Position numbers and translations under genes: made by a program
Notes under the pieces: generated by a model
Databases searched by the model: none
What the model was told of the DNA's origin: nothing
The model's input: only the letters and a program-made list of their open reading frames with translations
NCBI GenBank assembly: GCA_018057825.1
Contig: JAGPCY010000055.1
Location: 1-45,562 of the forward strand
Reading direction: 5' to 3'
DNA from: Kofleriaceae bacterium
Lineage (GTDB): Bacteria > Myxococcota_A > Polyangia > Haliangiales > Haliangiaceae
Length of the DNA: 45,562 nucleotides
In this document: one piece after another, positions 21,502 to 30,265 of the stretch
Layout of the letters: each line of letters begins with the position of its first letter
Numbering within the stretch: the stretch's first letter is position 1

Positions 21502-23495
21502 AGCTCGTCAAGGCCGTCGTCGCGGCCGCGTTGATCGCAGGGTGTTCGTCCGGCAAGGCCAAGCCCGCGCCGGTGACACCGCCGCCACCGCCGCCGCCGG
21601 CGCCGAAGTTCGACGCCATCGCGCGCCTGGACTGGAACCGGGCTGCGGCCGAGCGCGCGCTGCCGCTGTTCTGGCGGTCCGACGCCGACGGCGATGGCGC
21701 CCTCGATCCCGACGAGCTGGTCGAGCTGTGGGGCTGGGATGGCCCGGCGCTGTCGAGCCTGGTGGCCAAGGGCGCCTTCACGCCGGCCTTCGTCACGCTC
21801 TACGATCAGCTCAAGCAACCGCTCGATGTCAGCAAGGCCTCGGCCGCCGAGCAGGCGCGGCTGAGCGCGATCCTGCTCGAGCTCGAGCAGGGCATGCCGA
21901 CCCTGGTCGAGACCGATCTGCGCGACGCCTCGCCCGAGGACCTGAAGCTGGTCGAGCACATCGCGAAGGCGGCGACGATCATCGAGCGCGTCCACGCGCG
22001 CCAGACCGGGGTCCACGGCCTGCTCGACAAGATCCCGGCGACCGACACCGCGTCGCGGATGGTGTTCATCCGCAATCAGACCACGCAGTGCCTGGCGCCC
22101 AAGACCGAGGAAGATCCCAACTGCACCGCGCTGGCCGGCGCCGGCAAGCCGCCGAGCGGGCTGTACCCGGCGTCGCTCCAGGCCGAGCCCAACTTCTGCG
22201 CCAAGATCACCGGGCCCTTGGCCGATCACTTCGCGGTCGTCGCCGAGGACGGCGGCGCGTTGACCGCGGTGCCGTACCACGTCGCGTACAAGGACGACCT
22301 CGAGGCCATCGCGGTCGAGCTCGACGCCGCGGCGTCCGCGATCACCAGCCCCGACGAGGCCGCCTTCGTCGCCTACCTCAAGGCCGCGGCCCAGGCCTTC
22401 CGCGACAACGACTGGGAGCGCGCCGACCTCGCCTGGGCGGCGATGGGCGCCGCCGGCTCCAAGTGGTACCTGCGGATCGGCCCCGACGAGGTCTATCACG
22501 AGCCGTGCTCGCTGAAGGCCGGCTTCCACGTCAGCTTCGCCCGCATCAACCCCGGCTCGGTCGAGTGGCAGGACAAGCTGTCGCCGGTCAAGGACGACAT
22601 GGAGAAGGCGGTCGCCGCCTTGGCCGGTCGCCCGTACAAGGCCCGCAAGGTCGGCTTCCGCCTGCCCGACTTCGTCGACATCATCCTGAACGCGGGCGAC
22701 TCGCGCTCGAACATCGGCGCCACCATCGGCCAGTCGCTGCCCAACTGGGGCAAGGTCGCCGAGAGCGGCGGGCGGACGATGGCGACGACCAACCTCTACA
22801 CCGACGCCGACAGCGCGGCCAACCTGATGACCCAGACCGGGTCGCTGTTCTGCACCGCGACCCAAGCCAAGATGTCGGCCGATCCGGCGGTCGCGCTCAT
22901 GACCACGGTGCTCCACGAGGCGGCCCACAACCTCGGCCCGTCCCACGACTACAAGGTCAAGGGCAAGACCGACGATCAGCTCTTCGGGGGGCCGCTGGCG
23001 TCGATGATGGAGGAGCTGAAGGCCCAGACCGCTGGCCTCTACTTCTCCGAGTGGCTGGCCAAGCGCGGCGTGATCACCGCCGAGGCCGCGCAGGCCGCCC
23101 ACGTCCGCGACACCGCGTGGGCCTTCGGCCACATCGCGACCGGCATGTACACCGCCGACGGCAAGCCCAAGGCCTACGCCCAGCTCGCGGCGATCCAGCT
23201 CGGCTGGTTGTTCGCCAACGGCGTCCTGGTGTGGAGCCCCGACGACCTGGCGGCCAACGGCACCGACAAGGGGTGCTTCGAGCTCGATCTCGAGAGCTGG
23301 CCGGCCTCGGTCGACAAGCTCGCGGCGCGCGTGCTCAAGGCCAAGGCCAAGGGCGACAAGAAGGACGCCCAGGCCATGCAGGCCGCCTTCGTCGACGACA
23401 AGTCGGCCGGCGGCTGGGGCGCGCTGCGCGCGATCATCACCGAGCGCTGGCTGCGCGTCGCCAAGTCGAGCTTCGTCTACAGCCTGCGCCGGTAG
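21498..23495 (+). CDS. M49-like zinc metallopeptidase lipoprotein with EF-hand
   Basis: A 665-residue protein. MKLVKAVVAAALIAGC is a lipoprotein signal (Cys16), followed by a Pro-rich spacer. Residues 62-73 form a complete EF-hand loop (DADGDGALDPDE). The C-terminal part has a zincin motif HEAAH (473-477) followed by GPSHDY and a downstream MEELKAQTAG (E505/E506), the arrangement of the M49 dipeptidyl-peptidase III family (HExxxH then EExxAE). Here the motif is HExxH, one residue shorter, as in some bacterial relatives. It probably cleaves peptides outside the inner membrane. Its start overlaps the YidD-like stop by 4 bases, so they are coupled. Confidence 0.75.
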   Translation: MKLVKAVVAAALIAGCSSGKAKPAPVTPPPPPPPAPKFDAIARLDWNRAAAERALPLFWRSDADGDGALDPDELVELWGWDGPALSSLVAKGAFTPAFVTLYDQLKQPLDVSKASAAEQARLSAILLELEQGMPTLVETDLRDASPEDLKLVEHIAKAATIIERVHARQTGVHGLLDKIPATDTASRMVFIRNQTTQCLAPKTEEDPNCTALAGAGKPPSGLYPASLQAEPNFCAKITGPLADHFAVVAEDGGALTAVPYHVAYKDDLEAIAVELDAAASAITSPDEAAFVAYLKAAAQAFRDNDWERADLAWAAMGAAGSKWYLRIGPDEVYHEPCSLKAGFHVSFARINPGSVEWQDKLSPVKDDMEKAVAALAGRPYKARKVGFRLPDFVDIILNAGDSRSNIGATIGQSLPNWGKVAESGGRTMATTNLYTDADSAANLMTQTGSLFCTATQAKMSADPAVALMTTVLHEAAHNLGPSHDYKVKGKTDDQLFGGPLASMMEELKAQTAGLYFSEWLAKRGVITAEAAQAAHVRDTAWAFGHIATGMYTADGKPKAYAQLAAIQLGWLFANGVLVWSPDDLAANGTDKGCFELDLESWPASVDKLAARVLKAKAKGDKKDAQAMQAAFVDDKSAGGWGALRAIITERWLRVAKSSFVYSLRR

Positions 23496-23504
23496 CGGTC
23501 CCCG

Positions 23505-23625
23505 GGCCTCCGCCTCGGCCTCGGTCTCGGTCTCGGTCTCGGCCTCGGTCTCGGACTCGGTCTCGGTCTCGGACTCGGTCTCGGCCTCCGCCTCGGCCTC
23601 GGCCTCGGCCTCCTCCCCCGCCTCG
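23505..23625 (-). repeat. GAGRCC hexanucleotide array A
   Basis: The minus strand reads as about 20 head-to-tail units of GAGGCC, GAGACC and single-base variants. It fills the gap between the convergent 3' ends at 23495 and 23627. No gene is present in it. Confidence 0.9.
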
Positions 23626-23626
23626 A

Positions 23627-24208
23627 CTACGCCGGCGGATCGTCCGCCAGCGCCTCGGGCAGGAACATCCTCAGCTCGAAGCTCGGCGCCGCGGGCTTGC
23701 CGCCGGCGGCCTTGGCCTGCGCGCGCGCGACGTCCATCATTCGCACCTGGCTGAACGCCCAGCGCAGCCCCAGCGTCGGCTGGTAGGTCAGGTCGAAGCT
23801 GGGCGACAGATCGGCGCTGGAGTCATCGGCGCGATCGGGCACGCTGTCGCCCGGGACGAAGAACGCCAGCAAGAGATCGCGCGCGGCGTCCTCGAGGAGC
23901 GGGGCGATCGCGGACACCACCGGCGCGAACTCGTCGTCGGCCACACCGCCGCCCAGGCCCAGCTCGGACCGGACCTTGGCGATCGCCGCCAGGACCGGTG
24001 GGATGAGCGCGTCGACCCGGGCGTCGGTCTGGGTGCGCATCTCCTCGAACATGATCCGCGGGGTCCGCCGCATCCAGTGCGGGCGGTGGACGATCCGGCC
24101 CTCGAGATGACGCGACAGGTACAAGGCGACGTCGACCCGGACCGCGGCGGAGAGGAGCGCGGCCACGCGATCGCCGCGCGCGCCGATGAGGCTCGTGAGA
24201 TCAGCCAT
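23627..24208 (-). CDS. Unidentified alpha-helical protein
   Basis: A 193-residue cytoplasmic-type protein without signal peptide or membrane helix. The N-terminal 130 residues look helical, with amphipathic segments such as ALLSAAVRVDVALYLSRHL and RVDALIPPVLAAIAKVRSEL; the C-terminal part holds an acidic loop and the segment LTYQPTLGLRWAFSQVRMM. No family is recognised. The start at 24208 is chosen because TACCGT lies 6 bases before the ATG; the frame remains open upstream but would overlap the divergent RCC1 gene. It shares a 57-base divergent promoter region with that gene. Confidence 0.7.
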   Translation of the reverse strand: MADLTSLIGARGDRVAALLSAAVRVDVALYLSRHLEGRIVHRPHWMRRTPRIMFEEMRTQTDARVDALIPPVLAAIAKVRSELGLGGGVADDEFAPVVSAIAPLLEDAARDLLLAFFVPGDSVPDRADDSSADLSPSFDLTYQPTLGLRWAFSQVRMMDVARAQAKAAGGKPAAPSFELRMFLPEALADDPPA

Positions 24209-24214
24209 GGCGCG

Positions 24215-24220
24215 ACGGTA
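24215..24220 (-). promoter_or_regulatory. Candidate -10 (TACCGT), leaderless start
   Basis: TACCGT on the minus strand ends 6 bases before the ATG at 24208. Confidence 0.35.
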
Positions 24221-24253
24221 GCAGGTCGGCGCGCGCCCGGGTCCGACGTGGCG

Positions 24254-24259
24254 TAGGAT
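24254..24259 (+). promoter_or_regulatory. Candidate -10 (TAGGAT), leaderless start
   Basis: TAGGAT ends 6 bases before the ATG at 24266. With the opposite TACCGT it makes a compact divergent promoter pair in 57 bases. Confidence 0.4.
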
Positions 24260-24265
24260 CGCGGC

Positions 24266-25531
24266 ATGCGCGTGGCTTGCGCCGTCGTGGTCCTGGCCGG
24301 CTGCAACCAGGTGTTCGGCCTCGACGACCTCCGACCGGCCGGCGACGGCGGCGCCGACTCGGACGCCGGCCCGCCGCCGGCGGCGCTCGCCCTCGCCCTC
24401 GGCGGCAACCACACCTGCGTGCTCCTCGAGGGTGGCGCGGTCCGGTGCTGGGGCCGCGACGCCTCGGGCCAGCTCGGCCTGGGGGCGCCGGCGGAGGATC
24501 TCGCGCGCCCAGGACCGCCGGTCACGCTGCGCGGCCCAGCGGTCGAGCTGGCGGCCGGCGGCGGCCACACCTGCGCGCGGTTCGCCGACGGCACCGTGAC
24601 CTGCTGGGGCACCAACAACGACGGCCAGCTCGGCTACGGGCACATCAACCTGGTCGGCGACAACGAGCCCCCGGCCAACGCCGGGACGGTCGCGATCACC
24701 CGCGAGGCCCAGGCCCTCGCGGTCGGAGGACGCCACACCTGCGCGCGCCTCACTGGCGGCGCGGTCCGGTGCTGGGGCTTCGGTGGGTTCGGCGCGCTCG
24801 GCGCCGGCAACCCGGACTCGATCGGCAACGACGAACCCGTGTCCAACGGCACCGACGTGGGTGGGCTGAGCGACGCCGCCCAGATCGCCGCGGGCTTCGA
24901 GCACTCGTGCGCGCTGACGACCAGCAGCCGGGTCCTGTGCTGGGGCGAGGGCGCCAACGGCCGCCTGGGCTACGGCAACACCGACGACCGCGGCGAAGAG
25001 ATGACCGACCTGCCGCTGCAGCCCTTGCCATTCGCCGGCGCGAGCGCGGTGACCGCGGGCCGCGAGCACACCTGTGCCCTGTTCTCGGACCGCCGGGTCC
25101 TGTGCTGGGGCGACAACGACTACGGCCAGCTCGGCACCGGCGACCAGCTCGACCGCGGCGGAACGCAGGCCGTCGACGCCGACGACGCCCGCGACCTCGG
25201 CCTGGTGGCCGAGCTGGCCGCCGGTCACCGCCACACCTGCGCGCGCTACGAGGACGGCGAGGTCCGGTGCTGGGGCGACAACAGCCGCGGCCAGCTCGGG
25301 CTCGGGACCACCGATCGGCAGCTCGACGCCGCCGCCGCGACCGCGGTGCTCCTGCCGGCGCCAGCGATCGCGATCGACGCGTCCGACGAGCACACCTGCG
25401 CGATCCTCGTCGATGGCGGGGTGAGCTGCTGGGGTGCGGGCGACTACGGCAAGCTCGGCCTGGGCGACCTGGCCGACGTCGGCGCGACGCCGGAGACCAC
25501 GCCGATGGCTCGTGGACGGATCGCGCTGTAG
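24266..25531 (+). CDS. RCC1-repeat lipoprotein
   Basis: A 421-residue protein with a short lipoprotein signal MRVACAVVVLAGC (Cys13). After an acidic spacer come seven repeats, each with H(T/S)CA at the start and (R/L/T/S)CWG...GxLGxG at the end; the Cys pairs are regularly spaced and could form disulfides. Seven blades are what an RCC1-type beta propeller needs, so the whole protein appears to be one propeller anchored by lipid to a membrane. This HTC/CWG variety is frequent in Myxococcota and its ligands are not known. Its stop lies a few bases before a hexanucleotide array. Confidence 0.9.
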   Translation: MRVACAVVVLAGCNQVFGLDDLRPAGDGGADSDAGPPPAALALALGGNHTCVLLEGGAVRCWGRDASGQLGLGAPAEDLARPGPPVTLRGPAVELAAGGGHTCARFADGTVTCWGTNNDGQLGYGHINLVGDNEPPANAGTVAITREAQALAVGGRHTCARLTGGAVRCWGFGGFGALGAGNPDSIGNDEPVSNGTDVGGLSDAAQIAAGFEHSCALTTSSRVLCWGEGANGRLGYGNTDDRGEEMTDLPLQPLPFAGASAVTAGREHTCALFSDRRVLCWGDNDYGQLGTGDQLDRGGTQAVDADDARDLGLVAELAAGHRHTCARYEDGEVRCWGDNSRGQLGLGTTDRQLDAAAATAVLLPAPAIAIDASDEHTCAILVDGGVSCWGAGDYGKLGLGDLADVGATPETTPMARGRIAL

Positions 25532-25536
25532 CGATC

Positions 25537-25700
25537 GGAGAGGCCGAGGCAGAGGCCGAGGCGGAGACCGAGACCGAGGCGGAGGCGGAGACCGAGGCCG
25601 AGGCGGAGACCGAGACCGAGGCCGAGGCGGAGACCGAGGCCGAGACCGAGGCGGAGACCGAGACCGAGACCGCGGCCGAGTCCGAGGCCGAGGCCGAGGC
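25537..25700 (+). repeat. GAGRCC hexanucleotide array B
   Basis: About 27 units of GAGGCC, GAGACC, GAGGCG and close variants run on the plus strand between the convergent 3' ends at 25531 and 25703. The in-frame translation would be Glu-Ala-Glu-Thr repeats without a start or ribosome site, so it is not called as coding. Confidence 0.92.
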
Positions 25701-25702
25701 TG

Positions 25703-28700
25703 CTACAGCCCGCTGATGTCGTCGGACGGGTTGCCGGCTCGGCCGCGCTCGAGCAGCGAGGCTGCGTCGCCCTGGGCACCCAGGCCGCTGCCGATCGTCG
25801 AGCCCTCGGCGCGGCCGTTGACGTTGCCGTAGGCGAAGCCGCGGTCGAAGATGTTGCCGCGGCTGTTGACGAGCTGGATCAGGAGCTGGACCGCGCTCGG
25901 GTGGATCGAGGTCTCCTGCACGTACAAGGACAGGTGGAAGCGGTAGCGCATCTTGAGCGCGGCCAGCCGCTGGACCCGGGTCTGGTCGACGGTGAAGACG
26001 TCGCCGCCGGTCGCGCCCGAGGTCGACGCGCCCGACTGCACCAGCAGATCGCCGCCGTTGAACATGACGGTGGTCTCGGACCAGTCGGTGACCCGAGCGT
26101 TCTCGCCGGTGCGGCCGAGCTCGGCGATCAGGCCGCCCAGGCCGTGGAAGAACGCGGTGCGGTTGACCCCGGCGCGCAAGCCGGCGAGCTGGTGGAGCTG
26201 GAACGTGCCGACCGCGAAGACGTTGATGCCCTGACCGGTCAGGGTCTCGATGAAGGCGTTGATGTCCTCGGAGGTCGAGAAGGTCGACTTGACGTCCAGC
26301 ACGACGCCGCCGTGGGGCGCGCGCAAGAACTCGCGGCACGCGCCGAGGTTGCTCGCGTTGCCGGGATCGGCGGCGATCCGGGCCAGCTCGCGCTCGCGGC
26401 GGGCGACGTCGCTCGTGGTCTCGCCGCCGCCCAGGGTCGCGCGATACATGCGGATCGCCGCGCCGTAGAGGCCCATCCACGAGGTCGGGTTGGGCTCGTC
26501 GGCGACGTCGGCGCGCCGCGCGGCCAGCGGGCCGAGCACGCGCGGGTTGGCGCCAGCCATCTTGGTCGTGGTCTCGTCGCCGTGGGCGATGCGGGCCAGC
26601 GACAGGTTGCCGGGGTCGTTCTGATCGAGCCAGACGTCCCACTCCATCCGCACCACCTTGCTGGGATCGCGGTTGGGATCGGCCGAGGCGTCGCCGCCGG
26701 CGGTGCGGATGCTCTCGGCCTCGCCGTAGGCCATGAGCACCGGGTTGTTCTCGAGGATGAGCTGGAGCTGGCTGGCCTCGGTGGCGGCCGCGGCGCGGGC
26801 GTGGACCGCGGGCTGCAACCGCCGCAGGATGCCGTTCCAGGTCGCGTCGCGCATCATCGCGCCGGCCGCGCCCATGAACGCGCCGTGGGCGTAGAGCTGA
26901 CGGGTCTCGCCGTCGGCGCCGGTGCCCAGCCGATCGACCGAGGCGTCGGACGAGTAGCGGTTGGGATCGCTCGTGCCGCGGGCGACCAGGCCGCGCTCCT
27001 CGGCCTCGCTGCGCCGGATGCCGCGCTCCTGCATCATGCGATCGAGCGCGCGGCGGCGCTCGTCGACCCAGGCCGAGCCGCGGGCCCACATCGAGCGCGC
27101 GCCGTCGACCACCGGGGCGCCGTACTCGGACCACAGCGAACGCGCGCCGTCGGCGACCTCGCCGGGGATCGCGCGGGCGCGCTCGACGGCTCGGCTGCCG
27201 GCCTCGCGGGCGCCGTCGACCAGCTCGCCGCCGCGCTCGAGGGCGCGGCTGCCGGCGTCGCGCACCCGATCGACCTGGCGTCCGCCCCAGGCGCGGGCGC
27301 CGTCGATCAACTCACCGCCGCGCTCCATCGCCCGGCTGCCGGCGTCGCGCGCCCGATCGACCTGCCGCCCGCCCCAGTCGCGCGCGCCGTCGATCAGCTC
27401 ACCGCCGCGCTCGAGGGCCCGGCTGCCCGCGTCGCGCGCTCGATCGACCTGCCGCCCGCCCCAGTCGCGCGCACCGTCAATCAGCTCACCGCCGCGCTCG
27501 AGGGCCCGGCTGCCCGCGTCGCGCGCCCGATCGACCTGCCGCCCGCCCCAGGCCCAGGCGCGATCCCACATCGACCGCGCGCCGTCGGCGATCCGGCCCG
27601 GCAAGGCGCGGGCGCCGTCGACGACCGGCTGGCCGTACTGGTTCCACAGCGAGCGCGCGCCATCGGCCAGGCCGCGGGCCTTGTTGTAGGCCTCCCACAG
27701 GACGCCGGTGGCCTTCTGGATGAAGTCCTGACCGCCCTGCGGCAGGAGCCGCACGAGCTGGATCAGGTTGCCCTCGATGATGTCGTAGACCCGGTTCGCG
27801 CCCGGGGTCGGCGCGAGGCAGCGCGCGGCCCACTGATCGTGAAAGACCGCCGGGTCCTGGGCGAAGTCGCCGACCGGCCGGAAGCCCGCGCCGGGCGGGC
27901 TCATCGGCTGAACCTGATCGGGGACGAAGCGCATCGCGCCGAAGCCGCCCTCGAGCGTCTCGTCGTCCTGGTACTCGCCGGTCTGCATCGTCCGCATCAC
28001 CTGGGTGCGGGCGTGGGCGGTCGCGGCCTGGCCGTGCAGGCGGGCCGCCGGCGAGCGCGCCATGTTGCCGTCGCCGTAGGTCATGAAGGTGCCGCCCTCG
28101 GGGTTCTTCACCATCAGGCCCGAGGCGTTGAACGAGTCGTGGGCGACCTTGAGCAGGAGGCCGGTGTAGCGCTGGCGCTGCGCCGACAGCTCGCCGAAGA
28201 CCGTGCCCTCGAGCTTGGCGTACTGGCCGGTGGCGTTGGCGACCGCGTACAGATCGGGGTGCGAGGCCTGGAACGCCAGCTTCACCGCGTTCTTGATCGC
28301 CGGCAGGTTGCCGATCCACCACGGCACCGCGGCCTCGCGGCCGACCACGCCGGAGATCAGGTGGCCCGAGGCGAAGGCGTCGGTGAGGAAGTGCGCGCCA
28401 AAGGCGTTCAGGATGATCGCCTGGCGCGCGATCGGATGATCGACGGTGACGCCGGCCGCGGCATCGCGGCCCTCGCGCACGACGCGGGTCGCGGTGGCCT
28501 CGGCGCGGCGGTTGGCCTCGTCGCCGCCGCCCGTCGCGGTACCGGCGGCGCCGCTGGTCGGGTTGCCGCTCGCGCGGCCCTCCATGTGGCCACCGATCGA
28601 TCCCGGCGAGCCGGCCGGACGGGTCGAGGCCGGCGCGCTCTCGCCCGCGGCCTGCAGCGCCTCGTAGGCGTCCTTGGCGCGATCGAGGGCCATCTTCTGC

Positions 28701-30199
28701 TTGGGGCGCCAGTTGTCGCGGATGTTCTCCGGCGAGAAGTGACTCGAGTTGGTCTGGGCCAGCTCGGTCATGCTCTGGTCGGTGTTCGCGGTGGTGCCGC
28801 CGCCGTGGCCGGGGCCGTCACTGACCGCGGTCGGATCGCCGGTCAGGTTGCCGGCCGGCATCGGCCCGATGTCGACCTCGGTGTCGCCGACCTTGGCGAA
28901 CCGGCGACCGCTGCGCTCGACCACCACCGTGCCTGGCGGCAGCCGGGTCTCGTCGAAGCCACCGACGCCGCCGCGCGGCGTGCCGGGCGGGACCACGACG
29001 CCGCCCGTGCCGGGGGTGCCGTCGGCGTGGTGATCGTGCTCGCCGTGATCGTGGTCGTGATCGCCGTGCTCGTGGCCTTCGTGACCTTCGTGACCTTCGT
29101 GGCCTTCGTGATCGTCGTGGCCTTCCTCGCCCGGCGGCCGCCACCGGCTGAGATCGCGATCGGCGGTGTCGTCGCCGTGGTTGTGGCCGTGACCGCGGGC
29201 CGCCGCGCCGGCGCCGACCGCGCCGACGCCGCCGAACTCCTCGGCGTGGTGGTTGGCCGAGCCGCCGCCCGGCTTGGCCCAGTCGAACAGCCAGTCGATG
29301 TAGCCGTGATCGGCGGGCCGCCCCTCGACGTCGACGTAGCCGCCAGCGCGCTCGTCCCACACCCGCCCGGTGCCGCCGGCCGCCGCGCGCCGCTCCTCAT
29401 CCATCACGCCGCGCACCCGATCGATCGTGTCGGGGTTGGCGTCCATGTCGTGGTGCATCTCGCCGGCCGAGGCGTAGAAGTCTCCCGACAAGGCGACGAG
29501 CTGGCCGTAGGTGATGTAGCGCGGCGGGTTGCCGTAGGGGATGAGCATCTCGTCGCCCGCGTCGGCGCCGAGGTTGCCCAGGTCGGCGTGCTCCCACGCC
29601 TCGTAGCGCTGCTCGACGCCGGCCTCGGCGCCGTGGACGATCTGCGCGCGCCCGCCGGACACCACCGCGTCAGCGGCGGCGTCGGCCTCGCGCTCGAGGA
29701 CGCCGCGGCGGGTCCGCGGCGCGAAGGCCTGGAGCGCATCCGACGAGCCCTGGCGCTGCTGGACCACGTGGGACAGCTCGTGGGCCAGGAGCCAGTCGCC
29801 GGTGGCGGTGCCGGGCGCGAACTTGCCGGGGGCGAACTGGACCTCTTCGCCGCGGGTCGCGGCGTGGGCCGAGCCCAGCGCGCTCGAGTCGGCGACCATC
29901 CGCACGTCGCCGAAGCTCTGACCGAGGCCGGCCTCCATGCGGCCGAGCGTCGACGACGGCACGAGGTCGCGCGCGAGATACGGCACCCCGGCGGCCGGGG
30001 CGTCGTCACCGCCGTCGCCGATCGCGCGCTCGAGGCGCGCCTCGGTGGCGGGCGCCATCGCGGCGTCGCGCACCGGGCGCGGCGTGCGCCGCGCGAGGGC
30101 CGACGTCAACGACAGCTTGCCGGGCGAGCGCGCCCCGACGGTGTCCTCGGGCGCGACATCGGCGGCGGCGCCGCGAACCAGCTCTTCGAAATCGGCCAT
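25703..30199 (-). CDS. DUF4157 (eCIS core) multidomain protein, putative effector
   Basis: A 1498-residue protein. Residues 80-150 are the DUF4157/eCIS-core domain (LGQSFGDVRMVADSSA, then LLAHELSHVVQQ with HExxH at 140-144). Residues about 358-391 are a His/Asp/Glu/Gly-rich run. At 603-613 stands HFLTDAFASGH, like the metal-binding histidine segment of zinc-dependent phospholipase C-type proteins. About 884-1000 holds four 29-residue helical repeats (GGRQVDRARDAGSRALERGG) flanked by related segments. The last 400 residues match nothing I know. DUF4157 proteins are known as cargo or cargo-linked proteins of contractile injection systems. GGAG and TATTAC (30211-30218 area) precede the ATG. It is probably a secreted effector; its activity is unknown. 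Confidence 0.85.
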   Translation of the reverse strand: MADFEELVRGAAADVAPEDTVGARSPGKLSLTSALARRTPRPVRDAAMAPATEARLERAIGDGGDDAPAAGVPYLARDLVPSSTLGRMEAGLGQSFGDVRMVADSSALGSAHAATRGEEVQFAPGKFAPGTATGDWLLAHELSHVVQQRQGSSDALQAFAPRTRRGVLEREADAAADAVVSGGRAQIVHGAEAGVEQRYEAWEHADLGNLGADAGDEMLIPYGNPPRYITYGQLVALSGDFYASAGEMHHDMDANPDTIDRVRGVMDEERRAAAGGTGRVWDERAGGYVDVEGRPADHGYIDWLFDWAKPGGGSANHHAEEFGGVGAVGAGAAARGHGHNHGDDTADRDLSRWRPPGEEGHDDHEGHEGHEGHEGHEHGDHDHDHGEHDHHADGTPGTGGVVVPPGTPRGGVGGFDETRLPPGTVVVERSGRRFAKVGDTEVDIGPMPAGNLTGDPTAVSDGPGHGGGTTANTDQSMTELAQTNSSHFSPENIRDNWRPKQKMALDRAKDAYEALQAAGESAPASTRPAGSPGSIGGHMEGRASGNPTSGAAGTATGGGDEANRRAEATATRVVREGRDAAAGVTVDHPIARQAIILNAFGAHFLTDAFASGHLISGVVGREAAVPWWIGNLPAIKNAVKLAFQASHPDLYAVANATGQYAKLEGTVFGELSAQRQRYTGLLLKVAHDSFNASGLMVKNPEGGTFMTYGDGNMARSPAARLHGQAATAHARTQVMRTMQTGEYQDDETLEGGFGAMRFVPDQVQPMSPPGAGFRPVGDFAQDPAVFHDQWAARCLAPTPGANRVYDIIEGNLIQLVRLLPQGGQDFIQKATGVLWEAYNKARGLADGARSLWNQYGQPVVDGARALPGRIADGARSMWDRAWAWGGRQVDRARDAGSRALERGGELIDGARDWGGRQVDRARDAGSRALERGGELIDGARDWGGRQVDRARDAGSRAMERGGELIDGARAWGGRQVDRVRDAGSRALERGGELVDGAREAGSRAVERARAIPGEVADGARSLWSEYGAPVVDGARSMWARGSAWVDERRRALDRMMQERGIRRSEAEERGLVARGTSDPNRYSSDASVDRLGTGADGETRQLYAHGAFMGAAGAMMRDATWNGILRRLQPAVHARAAAATEASQLQLILENNPVLMAYGEAESIRTAGGDASADPNRDPSKVVRMEWDVWLDQNDPGNLSLARIAHGDETTTKMAGANPRVLGPLAARRADVADEPNPTSWMGLYGAAIRMYRATLGGGETTSDVARRERELARIAADPGNASNLGACREFLRAPHGGVVLDVKSTFSTSEDINAFIETLTGQGINVFAVGTFQLHQLAGLRAGVNRTAFFHGLGGLIAELGRTGENARVTDWSETTVMFNGGDLLVQSGASTSGATGGDVFTVDQTRVQRLAALKMRYRFHLSLYVQETSIHPSAVQLLIQLVNSRGNIFDRGFAYGNVNGRAEGSTIGSGLGAQGDAASLLERGRAGNPSDDISGL
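27200..27547 (-). repeat. Four 87-bp tandem repeats inside the DUF4157 gene
   Basis: Each unit encodes 29 residues, starting GGRQVDRARDAGSRA. The first two are almost identical at base level and the other two differ at few positions. Related half units continue on both sides. Recent duplication or gene conversion is likely, and copy number could vary between strains. Confidence 0.85.
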
Positions 30200-30265
30200 G
30201 GTTGCTCCGAGCGTAATACGTCGGACCGCCCGGGAACCTACCCTCGCCGCGGAAGATCGCCACCG

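Noticed and set aside
23505-23625. Array as a set of restriction sites (GGTCTC occurs many times)
   Set aside because: The hexamer contains this recognition sequence by composition; there is no restriction-modification gene in the window, so no biological link can be claimed.
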